Shown in pieces: positions 45,417-53,868 of a stretch of DNA of 64,000 nt. The DNA comes from Alphaproteobacteria bacterium (GTDB taxonomy: Bacteria; Pseudomonadota; Alphaproteobacteria; Micavibrionales; Micavibrionaceae). The notes beneath the pieces were generated by a model. It did no database searches, was not told the origin of the DNA, and saw only the letters and a program-made list of their open reading frames with translations. Positions within the stretch are counted from its first letter, which is position 1. Each line of letters opens with the position of its first letter. The translations under genes and the position numbers were made by a program. Location of the stretch: positions 1,980,042 to 2,044,041 of the forward strand of contig JAUHWR010000001.1 in the NCBI GenBank assembly GCA_030427385.1, read 5' to 3'.

Positions 45417-46753
45417 TTTGGAATTTCCTGAAAAATAAAAGTGAAAAAAGAGAAAAGCAAACGCGCTATCTCTCGCAAGCGATCCAGTTAGAGGAAGCGG
45501 TTAATCCGCATATTATCCGCGCAACGATGGGGATGATATGTTTGGCAATTCTGGTATTTTTGGGATGGGCGTCGGTGACATCGATTAGCGAAGTTGCCCG
45601 CACGCCGGGGGAGGTGGTTCCCGCCGGTTATCAGCAAACGGTGCAGCATTTGGAAGGCGGCATGGTCGAAGCCATTCATGTTCATGAGGGCGATATTGTC
45701 GCCGAGGGACAGGTGTTAATGACCCTGAGCGCCGATGGGATCGGAGAAGATTTGGCGCGGGCGCAGCAAAAGCAAATGGCGCTGGCGATACAGATTGAGC
45801 GTCAACGTGCGTTTATTGAAGGGCGGGAGCCGGATTTTTCACAGTTTGAAATTCGTGACAGCGCGAATTTAACTGATCACCAAAAATCATTTGAAGGTAT
45901 GCGCAGCGCACGTGAGGGAGAAGGCAGCGTTGTTGAAAATCAGATCAGGGAAAAACAACAGAGTTTGCTATCCCTGCAGAATGATTTAAAGACGGCGGAG
46001 CTGAATTTGAAGATTGCGCGAGAGATGTATAACAGGCGCGCGGCTTTGAATAAAAAGGGTTATGCGTCGGATATGCAATTATTAAAAGATGAACAGCGCG
46101 TCAATGAAATTAAGGGGGAAATTGGGCGGCTGCAAAAAAACATTGATATTGCCCATACGCAGATCGGCGAATTTAAAAGCCGGGCAACGTCTCTTACGGC
46201 GCAGCATATTGATCAATCACATGAGAAATTAGACGCAGTTTTAGCCGAAGCAGCGCAAAATGAAAAAATCATTGAAAAATTAGAACAACGGATTGATAAG
46301 CTGCGTATTAAAGCGCCGACTGAAGGGTTAATCAAAGGATTTGAGATTAATACCGTCGGGGCAATTATCCAGCCGGCACAAAAAATTATGGAGATTATTC
46401 CGATTGCCGAAACATTTGAGATAGAGGTGAAAATATCGCCGCAGGATATTGGGCATGTAAAGGTCGGGCAAAGTGTACAGACCAAATTCGCGACCTATGA
46501 TTTTTCGCGTTATGGGTTTGTAAAGGGCAGTTTAAAGCGCATTTCCGCAACCACTTTTACGGGGGAACAAGGCGAGCGTTATTATAAAGGGCACATTTTA
46601 TTGGATAAAAATTATGTCGGTCATGACCATGCCAATCAAATTATTCCGGGCATGACAGTTATGGCGGATGTCATTACGGGGCAGAAAACAATATTGCAAT
46701 ATTTATTAAAGCCCATCCATCTATCGTTGAAATCATCATTCGCAGAAAGGTAA
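45413..46753 (+). CDS. HlyD-family membrane fusion protein (type I secretion adaptor)
   Basis: The 446-residue protein has one N-terminal membrane anchor (MGMICLAILVFLGWASV). A lipoyl-like half-motif (PGEVVPAGYQQTVQHLEGGM) and long periplasmic coiled-coil hairpins (about 120-300) follow. The second lipoyl half (LRIKAPTEGLIKGFEI) and the beta domain end the protein. HlyD proteins connect the inner-membrane ABC unit to the TolC channel. It completes the type I system with the two ABC genes upstream and TolC at 36643. Confidence 0.95.
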   Translation: MIWNFLKNKSEKREKQTRYLSQAIQLEEAVNPHIIRATMGMICLAILVFLGWASVTSISEVARTPGEVVPAGYQQTVQHLEGGMVEAIHVHEGDIVAEGQVLMTLSADGIGEDLARAQQKQMALAIQIERQRAFIEGREPDFSQFEIRDSANLTDHQKSFEGMRSAREGEGSVVENQIREKQQSLLSLQNDLKTAELNLKIAREMYNRRAALNKKGYASDMQLLKDEQRVNEIKGEIGRLQKNIDIAHTQIGEFKSRATSLTAQHIDQSHEKLDAVLAEAAQNEKIIEKLEQRIDKLRIKAPTEGLIKGFEINTVGAIIQPAQKIMEIIPIAETFEIEVKISPQDIGHVKVGQSVQTKFATYDFSRYGFVKGSLKRISATTFTGEQGERYYKGHILLDKNYVGHDHANQIIPGMTVMADVITGQKTILQYLLKPIHLSLKSSFAER

Positions 46754-46760
46754 GCACATT

Positions 46761-47720
46761 ATGTTAGCCGCACCATTAGAAGATAATATCGATTATACGT
46801 TACTGAAAAAAAACGACATGATCCGCATTTTGGCCGTAGAGGATGATCTGTTATCCATGCAATTTTTAGAGGCGCAGATCAAAGAATTGGGTCATGAGAT
46901 GATTCAGGCGGAAAACGGACAAAATGCAATTGATATTATGCTGCAGCAAAAAAATAATATCGATGTGGTTTTAATGGATCGTGAAATGCCGGTCATGGAC
47001 GGCTTAAGTGCGGTTCGTAATATAAAAGCGAATAAGGAATTGCGAAATATTCCGATTATTATGGTTACCGGCGCAGATAGTCAGGAGGAATTAAAAGAGG
47101 GGTTGGATGCGGGGGTGTTTTATTATCTGACAAAACCTGTCGATGCCAAAATGTTGCAGTCAGTTTTATCCGCCGCGGTCAGGCAAGCCAAGCAAGAAAG
47201 AACATTAGCGGAAGAGCTTGGGAAACATCGGACCAGTTTTCATTTGATTGAAACATGTAAATTCAGTTTCAGAACATTAGGGGAGGCGGAGAGTTTAGCG
47301 GCGTTTATTGCCAATTGTTTCCCCAATCCCCAGCGTGTTTTAACAGGATTAGGCGCGTTATTAATCAATGCGGTAGAGCATGGAAATTTGGGAATAACCT
47401 ATGAGGAGAAAACCGAAATGATCGCCGCCGGAACATGGCGTGCGGAAGTTAAAAGATTGCAAAAGTTACCGCAGCATCAAAACAAATCCGCACAAGTTAC
47501 CATTGCGAAAAAGGAGGATGGTATTTATGTGGTGATTGAAGATGAGGGCGCGGGATTTGTCTGGCAGGATTATATCACGATTGACCCCGCGCGTGCGGGC
47601 GATAATCATGGGCGCGGGATCGCACAGGCAAAGTCGGTCAGTTTTGATCGTTTAAATTACAATGAACAAGGCAATAAAGTCGTCGGCTTTGTTGGTCATG
47701 GCAAGCAAATGGAATGGTAA
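46761..47720 (+). CDS. Receiver domain fused to RsbW-like ATPase domain
   Basis: The 319-residue protein has an N-terminal receiver domain (about 22-145) with the phosphoacceptor Asp in VVLMDREMPVMDG and the conserved Lys in YYLTKPVDAKM. The C-terminal domain (about 170-315) is a HATPase_c_2 module of the RsbW/anti-sigma kind, recognisable from LGALLINAVEHGNLGIT (N-box) and VVIEDEGAGFVWQDY (G1 box) with NHGRGIAQAKSV. Such fusions link phosphorylation to partner-switch signalling. It starts seven bases after the adaptor gene stop. The target sigma-factor or anti-anti-sigma partner is not encoded nearby. Confidence 0.88.
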   Translation: MLAAPLEDNIDYTLLKKNDMIRILAVEDDLLSMQFLEAQIKELGHEMIQAENGQNAIDIMLQQKNNIDVVLMDREMPVMDGLSAVRNIKANKELRNIPIIMVTGADSQEELKEGLDAGVFYYLTKPVDAKMLQSVLSAAVRQAKQERTLAEELGKHRTSFHLIETCKFSFRTLGEAESLAAFIANCFPNPQRVLTGLGALLINAVEHGNLGITYEEKTEMIAAGTWRAEVKRLQKLPQHQNKSAQVTIAKKEDGIYVVIEDEGAGFVWQDYITIDPARAGDNHGRGIAQAKSVSFDRLNYNEQGNKVVGFVGHGKQMEW

Positions 47721-47741
47721 AAATATAAAGGAGTATTAAGT

Positions 47742-48644
47742 ATGATTGTTATTGCAAAAGATGCGGAACAAAAGTTTTGCGAAGAATTAAAGGGACAAAA
47801 ACAAGATTTATCGCAGATTAAATGCCTGCATGTTCAATTTTCAAGAACAGATGTGCCGCAAAAAGAGTTGTTTGATGAATTTTTACAGCTTTTGGAGAAA
47901 ATACCGGAATCATTTATGGCGGAAGTTTATATTTGCGCCGATCAGGATGTTTTCATTTTAATGCACGCATTTATGGAAGAGGCGTTTATGGAGGCGATTG
48001 ATACTTTGGAGCGTAAATTCGGTGGTAAAAGTGGGCGCTTTCCAAAGGAGTTATTTATCTTAGATCAGCATCATAAAACCCTGTATACAGTGGCGCAAAA
48101 AAAATATGTAGAGGTGCAGCAAAGACGGATGAGTGCGCAGGATTCGGCAAAAAAAAGTACGGTCGATCAAACCATTGAAAGCATTATGAAGCGGTTAGAA
48201 GTCGGGATGTTGGATACATTACAACGCCGCCGCGCAGACCGGCGCGACCCCGTGGTTTTGGTGGTTGAAGATGATCAGCTGTCGCGAACATTGGTCAGCA
48301 ATACGATACGCCAATCTTATCAAACTGTATGTGCGATTAATGGCGAGGAAGGTTTGAATGAATTTTTGGAACATGCGCCCGATGTGGTGTTTTTGGATAT
48401 CGGATTACCGGATATTAACGGGCATGAGGTGTTGGAATGTTTGTTCCAATTGGATCCCAATGTATATGTTATTATGTTTAGTGGGCGTAAAGATAAAGAA
48501 AATATAATGCGGGCGCTGCGTGCCGGCGCGCAGGGATTCATCGGCAAGCCATTCACGCGTGACAAATTATTCGAATATATCGGCCGCTCCGACTTTGTGA
48601 AAAAAAAGAAGCTTAAGATAGAGCCAACCACACAAGCGGTATAA
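47742..48644 (+). CDS. Response regulator with unrecognised N-terminal domain
   Basis: The 300-residue protein ends with a receiver domain (about 165-290). The acidic pocket is VVEDDQLS, the phosphoacceptor Asp lies in VVFLDIGLPDINGHE and the Lys in GFIGKPFTRDK. The N-terminal 140 residues are an alpha/beta region (CLHVQFSRTDVPQKELFDEF) without a recognised family. No DNA-binding output domain is present, so it probably works through protein contacts or in a phosphorelay with the hybrid kinase encoded immediately after it. AAAGGAG precedes ATG 47742. Confidence 0.85.
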   Translation: MIVIAKDAEQKFCEELKGQKQDLSQIKCLHVQFSRTDVPQKELFDEFLQLLEKIPESFMAEVYICADQDVFILMHAFMEEAFMEAIDTLERKFGGKSGRFPKELFILDQHHKTLYTVAQKKYVEVQQRRMSAQDSAKKSTVDQTIESIMKRLEVGMLDTLQRRRADRRDPVVLVVEDDQLSRTLVSNTIRQSYQTVCAINGEEGLNEFLEHAPDVVFLDIGLPDINGHEVLECLFQLDPNVYVIMFSGRKDKENIMRALRAGAQGFIGKPFTRDKLFEYIGRSDFVKKKKLKIEPTTQAV

Positions 48645-48645
48645 T

Positions 48646-50601
48646 ATGGGCGCATATTCTTTCATTATTATTTGTTGCCTGGCGGGTTTTATTTGTCTGG
48701 AAGGTGGTATGTATTTATTACGCCGCAGACAAAGACGCGCCATGCAGACAAAATTGGAATTGGCAAAGGAAGAAACGCGCGATATTGCCATGCTGTCTTT
48801 GAATAATCCGCAACCGATCATTCAGGTATCAGCCGCGGGCGAGATTTTATTTTCCAATCCGGCAGCGATTAAATTATTTCCCGATCTGGATGCGCGGCAA
48901 TTATCGCATCCGGTGATGGAACATATTCAGGCATGTTTTAGACAATTATTGCCATATCGGCGCGATGTCTATGTGAATGGACGGATTTATCAGCAATGTA
49001 TTTCTGCCGCCAAGATTAAAAATAAAGATGCCTTTATCATATATATGACTGATATCACCAGTTTAAAAACATATGAGGCAGATTTGGAAAAATCCAAAAA
49101 GCAGGCGGAAGAAAACAGAGTGATCGCCGAACAAGCCAATATGTCGCGTGGTCAGTTTTTGGCAAATATGTCCCATGAATTACGTACCCCCATGAACGGA
49201 ATCATCGGATTATCAGAGTTATTAACCAAGCGTGATTTGGCCGAAGATACAAAGTATATGGCGCGCGCCATTCATCAATCTGCGGCGGGATTATTGGTGA
49301 TATTGAATGATATTCTGGATTTTTCAAAAATAGAGGCAGGGGAGCTGCGGATTGAGCGCATTTCCTTTGCCCCGCGGGACATGATCGCACAGATTGAGGC
49401 GCTGCATAGAGCCGTTGCCGAAGAAAAGGGATTGGCATTTCATATCAAAATTGCCGAGGATGTCCCCGATATGTTATCCGGCGATCCGGCGCGGTTACAG
49501 CAAATTTTGAATAATTTGTTGAATAATGCGTTAAAATTTACGCATAGCGGGCATGTATCCATTACCGTCTCCGTTGAGGATGACCCAAAGGGAGAGGGAG
49601 CCTTTTTAAATTTAAGCGTAGAGGATAGTGGAATTGGCATTGCCAAAGATAAACAGGCCGGAGTCTTCGAAAAATTCCAGCAGGCAGAAGGATCAACCGC
49701 CCGCCAATATGGCGGAACCGGATTGGGGTTATCAATCACCCGTGATTTAGTCGAATTAATGCAAGGCGTTATCGGGATAGAGAGCCAAATGGGAGAAGGA
49801 ACACGATTTGATATCCGCATTCCAACCGCGGTGATACAGACAGAAAAGATGACACAGGATCAAGCGGAACAGGTCTGTGATCGTGGTTTGAATCATGGGG
49901 CAAAGATTTTGGTGGTGGATGATCATCCGGTGAATTTATTATATATGAAGCATGCCTTAATGGAGATGGGATTCAGCGATCCGGATGAGGCGGAGAGCGG
50001 CGTCATTGCCTTACGCTTATATCAAGAGAATGCGTATGATCTGATTTTTATGGATTGCCAGATGCCGGATATGGACGGGTTTGAAGCCACACAAAAAATT
50101 AGAGATTATGAAGTTCATAGCGAGCGTAAGACCCCCATTATCGCGCTGACTGCGGATGCGATGAAGGGCGCGGAAGAAAAATGCCGCAAGGCAGGGATGG
50201 ATGATTATTTAAGCAAGCCGGTTGCCCGCGCCGGATTGGTTAGTATTTTAAAGCAATGGTTGCCGCCCGCCGCCAATGATCAGCCGGTGAAAATAGCGGC
50301 ATTAGATGAATTTACGCAAGGGGACGCCGAGATGGAGCAGGAATTACTTCAGATCTTTCTTGATAACTTCCAAGTGGATTTGAGCGCACTTCATCAGGCG
50401 TATCAAAAGCAGGATTTTATATTATGGGATGAGGCGGCGCACAAGCTGTATGGAGCATGCGCGCATATGGGCATTGCGACTTTGGCTGATATTTGTAACA
50501 AAGCGCAATCATTGGAGACGGCAACGCCGGAAGTCGTCAAGCAATTGCATTTTGAAATTTTATCAGAAAGCCGCCGCGTGCGCGACCAATTGGCGGCCTG
50601 A
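48646..50601 (+). CDS. Hybrid sensor histidine kinase with receiver and Hpt domains
   Basis: The 651-residue kinase has one N-terminal membrane segment (AYSFIIICCLAGFICLEGG) and a PAS-like linker (about 45-140). The HisKA domain has its His in LANMSHELRTPMNGIIG. The ATPase domain has NNALKFTHSGHV, VEDSGIGIAKDK and YGGTGLGLSITRDL. A receiver domain follows (LIFMDCQMPDMDGFEA, Lys in DDYLSKPVAR). The C-terminal Hpt domain is marked by DEAAHKLYGACAHMG. The gene begins one base after the preceding stop, so it is part of the same operon. All catalytic sites look intact. It probably feeds the adjacent receivers or the OmpR regulator. Confidence 0.95.
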   Translation: MGAYSFIIICCLAGFICLEGGMYLLRRRQRRAMQTKLELAKEETRDIAMLSLNNPQPIIQVSAAGEILFSNPAAIKLFPDLDARQLSHPVMEHIQACFRQLLPYRRDVYVNGRIYQQCISAAKIKNKDAFIIYMTDITSLKTYEADLEKSKKQAEENRVIAEQANMSRGQFLANMSHELRTPMNGIIGLSELLTKRDLAEDTKYMARAIHQSAAGLLVILNDILDFSKIEAGELRIERISFAPRDMIAQIEALHRAVAEEKGLAFHIKIAEDVPDMLSGDPARLQQILNNLLNNALKFTHSGHVSITVSVEDDPKGEGAFLNLSVEDSGIGIAKDKQAGVFEKFQQAEGSTARQYGGTGLGLSITRDLVELMQGVIGIESQMGEGTRFDIRIPTAVIQTEKMTQDQAEQVCDRGLNHGAKILVVDDHPVNLLYMKHALMEMGFSDPDEAESGVIALRLYQENAYDLIFMDCQMPDMDGFEATQKIRDYEVHSERKTPIIALTADAMKGAEEKCRKAGMDDYLSKPVARAGLVSILKQWLPPAANDQPVKIAALDEFTQGDAEMEQELLQIFLDNFQVDLSALHQAYQKQDFILWDEAAHKLYGACAHMGIATLADICNKAQSLETATPEVVKQLHFEILSESRRVRDQLAA

Positions 50602-50706
50602 CAGGTTTCCAAACCATCGATGTGAGGGGTTATAATTTTTTTCCCAAAAGCGGATAAAAATCTGTATAGTGCCGCATTATAAAAAATATCAGAGGTTGAG
50701 GGAGTA

Positions 50707-52041
50707 ATGACGTATATTATTCTTGAAAATACAATATGTGGTAATGCCGGTGATGGTTCCATTATGTTGGCAGCGGAGAAAATCCTGAAGGAGGCATGCG
50801 GGCAGGATGTTGAGGTTTTGATTTTCGATCATGACGCCAAAACATCACAGGATCTATATTTGGAACAAACGTTCCATCAAATGCAGAGCAAGAAATTATT
50901 ATCAGGCAGTACATTTTCAAATTTTAAGTTGAGATTGGCTTTGTCCTGTGCGAAGCGTAATTTTTGGGCGGGGGCGACCTTATTCGGCGGAAGCGTTTTA
51001 GCCAAAACATTGAAGCAATATAAAGGCGCGGCAATGGTGGTGACAACGGGCGGCGGGTATTTGAATGAAAATTTTAACCTTAATTACCGTATCAGGCAAT
51101 TTCAGGTGGATACATATCTGGGTAAGCCGCCGATCTTTTTCACCCAATCTTTGGGCCCGTTTCGTAAATTGGAAAATCGTAATGGATTAAAAACGGCATT
51201 GAATGCATCCCCGTTGATTTTACTACGTGATGAGCCATCAAAAAGTTATCTGAACGGATTGGTGGATCGCATGGAAAAATGCCATGTGGTATCGGAAAGC
51301 GCGTTTGCCCTGGCGGAAGTGGCGCGGATTGAGTCATTGATCCGGCAGAGCGATCCGTTGAAAATGGAGCGCATTGCCATTTCCGTGCGGGATTGGCCCT
51401 ATTTCAAAAGCCGTTCCAATAAACAAGGGCGCGAGATTTACCGTCAGGCGATTGCGTCCCTTGTTCAGAAATTAATACGCGATTATGAGGTTGAGGTGAC
51501 GTTTATTTCAACTTGTCAGGGTTTGGATCATTTTAAATATGATGATTCCAAGGTGGCGGTTGAAATATGCAAGTTATTGCCGCCGGAAATGATGTCGCAT
51601 ATTTCGATCATTAAAGAATTTCATCATCCGAGCGAAATTATGGATATTTTGCGGGAAATGGATTTTGTCCTTGCCACGCGCTTTCATATGATGGTGCTCG
51701 CGATGTGTGTTGGCACGCCGGTTATGCCGATTGCTTACGAATTTAAAACGGCTGAATTGGCGCGTCAAATTGGTATGAAAGATGTTTTATGTGACATTGA
51801 AAGCATCAATGCAGGCGATTTAATGGGAAAATGCGATATATACTTCCACAATATGGAGAGTTATCGCGATAAAATCCTTCATCATACATTGGAATTTCAT
51901 AAATCAGCGCTACAGGCCGTGCCGTTAATTCGGGAGGTGTATGAAGCCAGCGTTTTAAAACGAATTGCTCCGGAGCTGGATGAGGATACTGATGGTGAAT
52001 TTGATACCAAGTTAGATGATGTCTTTGATGATGAGATTTAA
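50707..52041 (+). CDS. Polysaccharide pyruvyl transferase family protein
   Basis: The 444-residue protein opens TYIILENTICGNAGDGSIML, the typical start of the CsaB/WcaK family that adds pyruvyl ketal groups to surface polysaccharides. Further family landmarks are VVTTGGGYLNENF, IFFTQSLGPF and the C-terminal DFVLATRFHMMVLAMCVGTP with an Arg-Phe-His triad. The last 25 residues are strongly acidic. It follows the kinase gene by 105 bases and has its own GAGGGAG site, so it may be a separate unit. It links the region to exopolysaccharide or cell-wall polymer modification. Confidence 0.85.
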   Translation: MTYIILENTICGNAGDGSIMLAAEKILKEACGQDVEVLIFDHDAKTSQDLYLEQTFHQMQSKKLLSGSTFSNFKLRLALSCAKRNFWAGATLFGGSVLAKTLKQYKGAAMVVTTGGGYLNENFNLNYRIRQFQVDTYLGKPPIFFTQSLGPFRKLENRNGLKTALNASPLILLRDEPSKSYLNGLVDRMEKCHVVSESAFALAEVARIESLIRQSDPLKMERIAISVRDWPYFKSRSNKQGREIYRQAIASLVQKLIRDYEVEVTFISTCQGLDHFKYDDSKVAVEICKLLPPEMMSHISIIKEFHHPSEIMDILREMDFVLATRFHMMVLAMCVGTPVMPIAYEFKTAELARQIGMKDVLCDIESINAGDLMGKCDIYFHNMESYRDKILHHTLEFHKSALQAVPLIREVYEASVLKRIAPELDEDTDGEFDTKLDDVFDDEI

Positions 52042-52145
52042 CCCCCTATCCATTTAGAAGGCATCGCGCTTATTTTACGTTAAATCATAAGAAGGAACTT
52101 ATTTTCCGGCTAAGTGTTTATAGATAAATACAGAAAGGAAATATT

Positions 52146-52322
52146 ATGAGTTATGGAATCGTAGGAATTATCATTTTGGTTTTGGATATTATTGCCATTA
52201 TGAACGTTCTTCAGAGCGGCATGGAGCCAGTGATGAAGTTGGTATGGATTTTAGTTATTCTGGCAATGCCGTTAATCGGTCTATTATTATGGTACCTGAT
52301 TGGTGCGAAGAAACTGGCATAA
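52146..52322 (+). CDS. Small two-helix membrane protein (PLDc_N-like)
   Basis: The 58-residue product has two transmembrane segments, GIVGIIILVLDIIAIMNVL and LVWILVILAMPLIGLLLWYL, and ends IGAKKLA. The arrangement with PLIGLLLWYLIG matches the short PLDc_N domain otherwise found at the start of cardiolipin synthases, here standing alone. GAAAGGA precedes ATG 52146. A terminator follows directly. Confidence 0.75.
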   Translation: MSYGIVGIIILVLDIIAIMNVLQSGMEPVMKLVWILVILAMPLIGLLLWYLIGAKKLA

Positions 52323-52342
52323 ATAACATATAGTAAATTGGA

Positions 52343-52374
52343 AGCCCCTGAATTTTGAAATAAGTTCAGGGGCT
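52343..52374 (+). terminator. Rho-independent terminator
   Basis: AGCCCCTGAA and TTCAGGGGCT form a 10-bp stem with a 12-base loop, followed by ATTATTTTG. It ends the transcript of the small membrane protein. Confidence 0.75.
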
Positions 52375-52430
52375 ATTATTTTGTCGATAATATATCTTTA
52401 TTTTATATCATACCCCCGCCGCGCATAGAA

Positions 52431-52462
52431 AAAAGGCTGACACACGAATGTGTCAGCCTTTT
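52431..52462. terminator. Bidirectional terminator between convergent genes
   Basis: AAAAGGCTGACACA and TGTGTCAGCCTTTT form a perfect 14-bp stem around the tetraloop CGAA, with A-run and T-run flanks. It can stop transcription from both sides, including the CBS gene on the minus strand. Confidence 0.88.
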
Positions 52463-52495
52463 CTACAGGGAGGGTGAGGGAACTTTTGTCTTACC

Positions 52496-52990
52496 TTAGT
52501 AAGGAATCTTTTCTGTTGCCGCGTAATCTCTCATCATTTTTTCTTGCGGTTGAGTGCTGATAATAATGGAATGTGACTCATTGAAGTTATCATGTGAGGC
52601 GTCGATATGCTCTCTTAAATGCTTCATGTGAACAATGCCGAGGAGTCTTTTTCCTGAATTTGATAAGACAGGTAAATAATCCCATTGATATGCCAACATA
52701 ACGTTATGCGCCTCGCGGATTGTTAAATCGGGGGTTACGTATGGCGGGCTGAGAACGATCACCTCATATAAAGAGGTTTCATTCGGGTGCAAATGCCATT
52801 GGAGAACCTTGGACTCAAGATCCTTGCGGCTGAATAAACCTACGAATTCGCTTTCGCATTCAACGCCAATGACACTGACTTCGTATTCTTCCATCATTTC
52901 CAAGGCATCAGATACCATCGCGCTACCTTGTAGGCGGGGGGTATATGTATTACCAATAATGACATCAACTTTTTTATTCATACTTACCAT
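52496..52990 (-). CDS. Two-CBS-domain protein
   Basis: The 164-residue protein consists of a CBS pair (first about 10-65, SDALEMMEEYEVSVIGVE; second about 80-140, TIREAHNVMLAYQWDYLPVL). CBS pairs bind adenine nucleotides and act as energy sensors or signal relays. No enzymatic domain is attached. A perfect AAGGAG lies seven bases before ATG 52990. The gene is divergent from the response regulator at 53173, and a tandem 7-4-7 box lies between them, so it may belong to that regulon. Confidence 0.9.
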   Translation of the reverse strand: MVSMNKKVDVIIGNTYTPRLQGSAMVSDALEMMEEYEVSVIGVECESEFVGLFSRKDLESKVLQWHLHPNETSLYEVIVLSPPYVTPDLTIREAHNVMLAYQWDYLPVLSNSGKRLLGIVHMKHLREHIDASHDNFNESHSIIISTQPQEKMMRDYAATEKIPY

Positions 52991-53036
52991 CTTGAAGCTC
53001 CTTATGTTTCGTCTCCATGATTACAGTCTGCCATAG

Positions 53037-53059
53037 GAAACTTTCATGAAACTTACACA
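53037..53059. promoter_or_regulatory. Tandem direct-repeat box (7-4-7), candidate response-regulator site
   Basis: GAAACTT is repeated at 53037-53043 and 53048-53054, an 11-base period. In the phase used for PhoB-type boxes it reads CTTTCAT GAAA CTTACAC (53041-53058), similar to the layout CTGTCAT-N4-CTGTCAC. A related box lies upstream of the RTX gene at 55293. Confidence 0.5.
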
Positions 53060-53172
53060 GGCAAAAATTATTCATTTTGACAAAATGAGAAGTCGAAATG
53101 GCTTCTTAACTCATTGTAAAGCAGGCTTTTTCTGTGATATATATTTTTTACAAATAATAGAGGTTTTTCAAA

Positions 53173-53859
53173 ATGCGCGTTGCTTTAGTAGAAGATAATC
53201 CGGATTTAAGGTCATTAATTTCAAATCATTTACGCAGTTTAGGCATCCATGTCGAAACGGCAGCAACCGGAGAAGATGCTTTAAATATGATAGATGCCGA
53301 GGTTCATAATTTAATTATTCTGGATCGGGGCCTGCCTGATATGGAAGGGTTGGAGTTATTAAAAATCTTGCGGGATGAGAAAATCAAAACGCCTGTTCTG
53401 ATTTTGACCGCCAAAGACGGATTGGGGGATAAGGTCGATGGATTAAATAGCGGGGCGGATGATTATCTGGTTAAGCCATTTGAGATGGATGAGCTGGTCG
53501 CGCGCGTGCGGGCGTTAGGACGTCGTCCTTCGGAGGTGGTACATCCGGTATCACGGCTGGGCAATTTGGAATTTCATGCGGCAGAAAATAAAATTACCAT
53601 CGGTTCACAGGAAATAGAACTATCCTTAAAAGAAAAGGATATGATGGAGAGTCTGATGCGCCTTCCCGGGCGGGTCGTGAGTAAGGCATCTTTACAAAAT
53701 ATTCTGTATGGGCATAGTGAAGAAGGCTCCGCCAATTCAATCGAGGTTATTTTGCACCGATTGCGAAAGAAGCTGATGCAATCAGACGCCAATGTGGAGG
53801 TTCGTAATTTGAGAGGGATCGGTTATTTGATTAAAGAAAAAGAAGTTAAAACAAAGTAA
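53173..53859 (+). CDS. OmpR/QseB-type response regulator
   Basis: The 228-residue protein has a receiver domain (phosphoacceptor Asp in LIILDRGLPDMEGLE, Lys in DDYLVKPFEMDE) and a winged-helix output domain with IEVILHRLRKKLMQ and VRNLRGIGYLIKE. Length and layout fit the QseB/TctD/PmrA group. GAGG lies eight bases before ATG 53173. It is followed by its cognate kinase after nine bases. The divergent CBS gene shares its promoter region, in which a 7-4-7 direct repeat is likely its own binding site. Confidence 0.95.
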   Translation: MRVALVEDNPDLRSLISNHLRSLGIHVETAATGEDALNMIDAEVHNLIILDRGLPDMEGLELLKILRDEKIKTPVLILTAKDGLGDKVDGLNSGADDYLVKPFEMDELVARVRALGRRPSEVVHPVSRLGNLEFHAAENKITIGSQEIELSLKEKDMMESLMRLPGRVVSKASLQNILYGHSEEGSANSIEVILHRLRKKLMQSDANVEVRNLRGIGYLIKEKEVKTK

Positions 53860-53868
53860 GTTTGCGAT

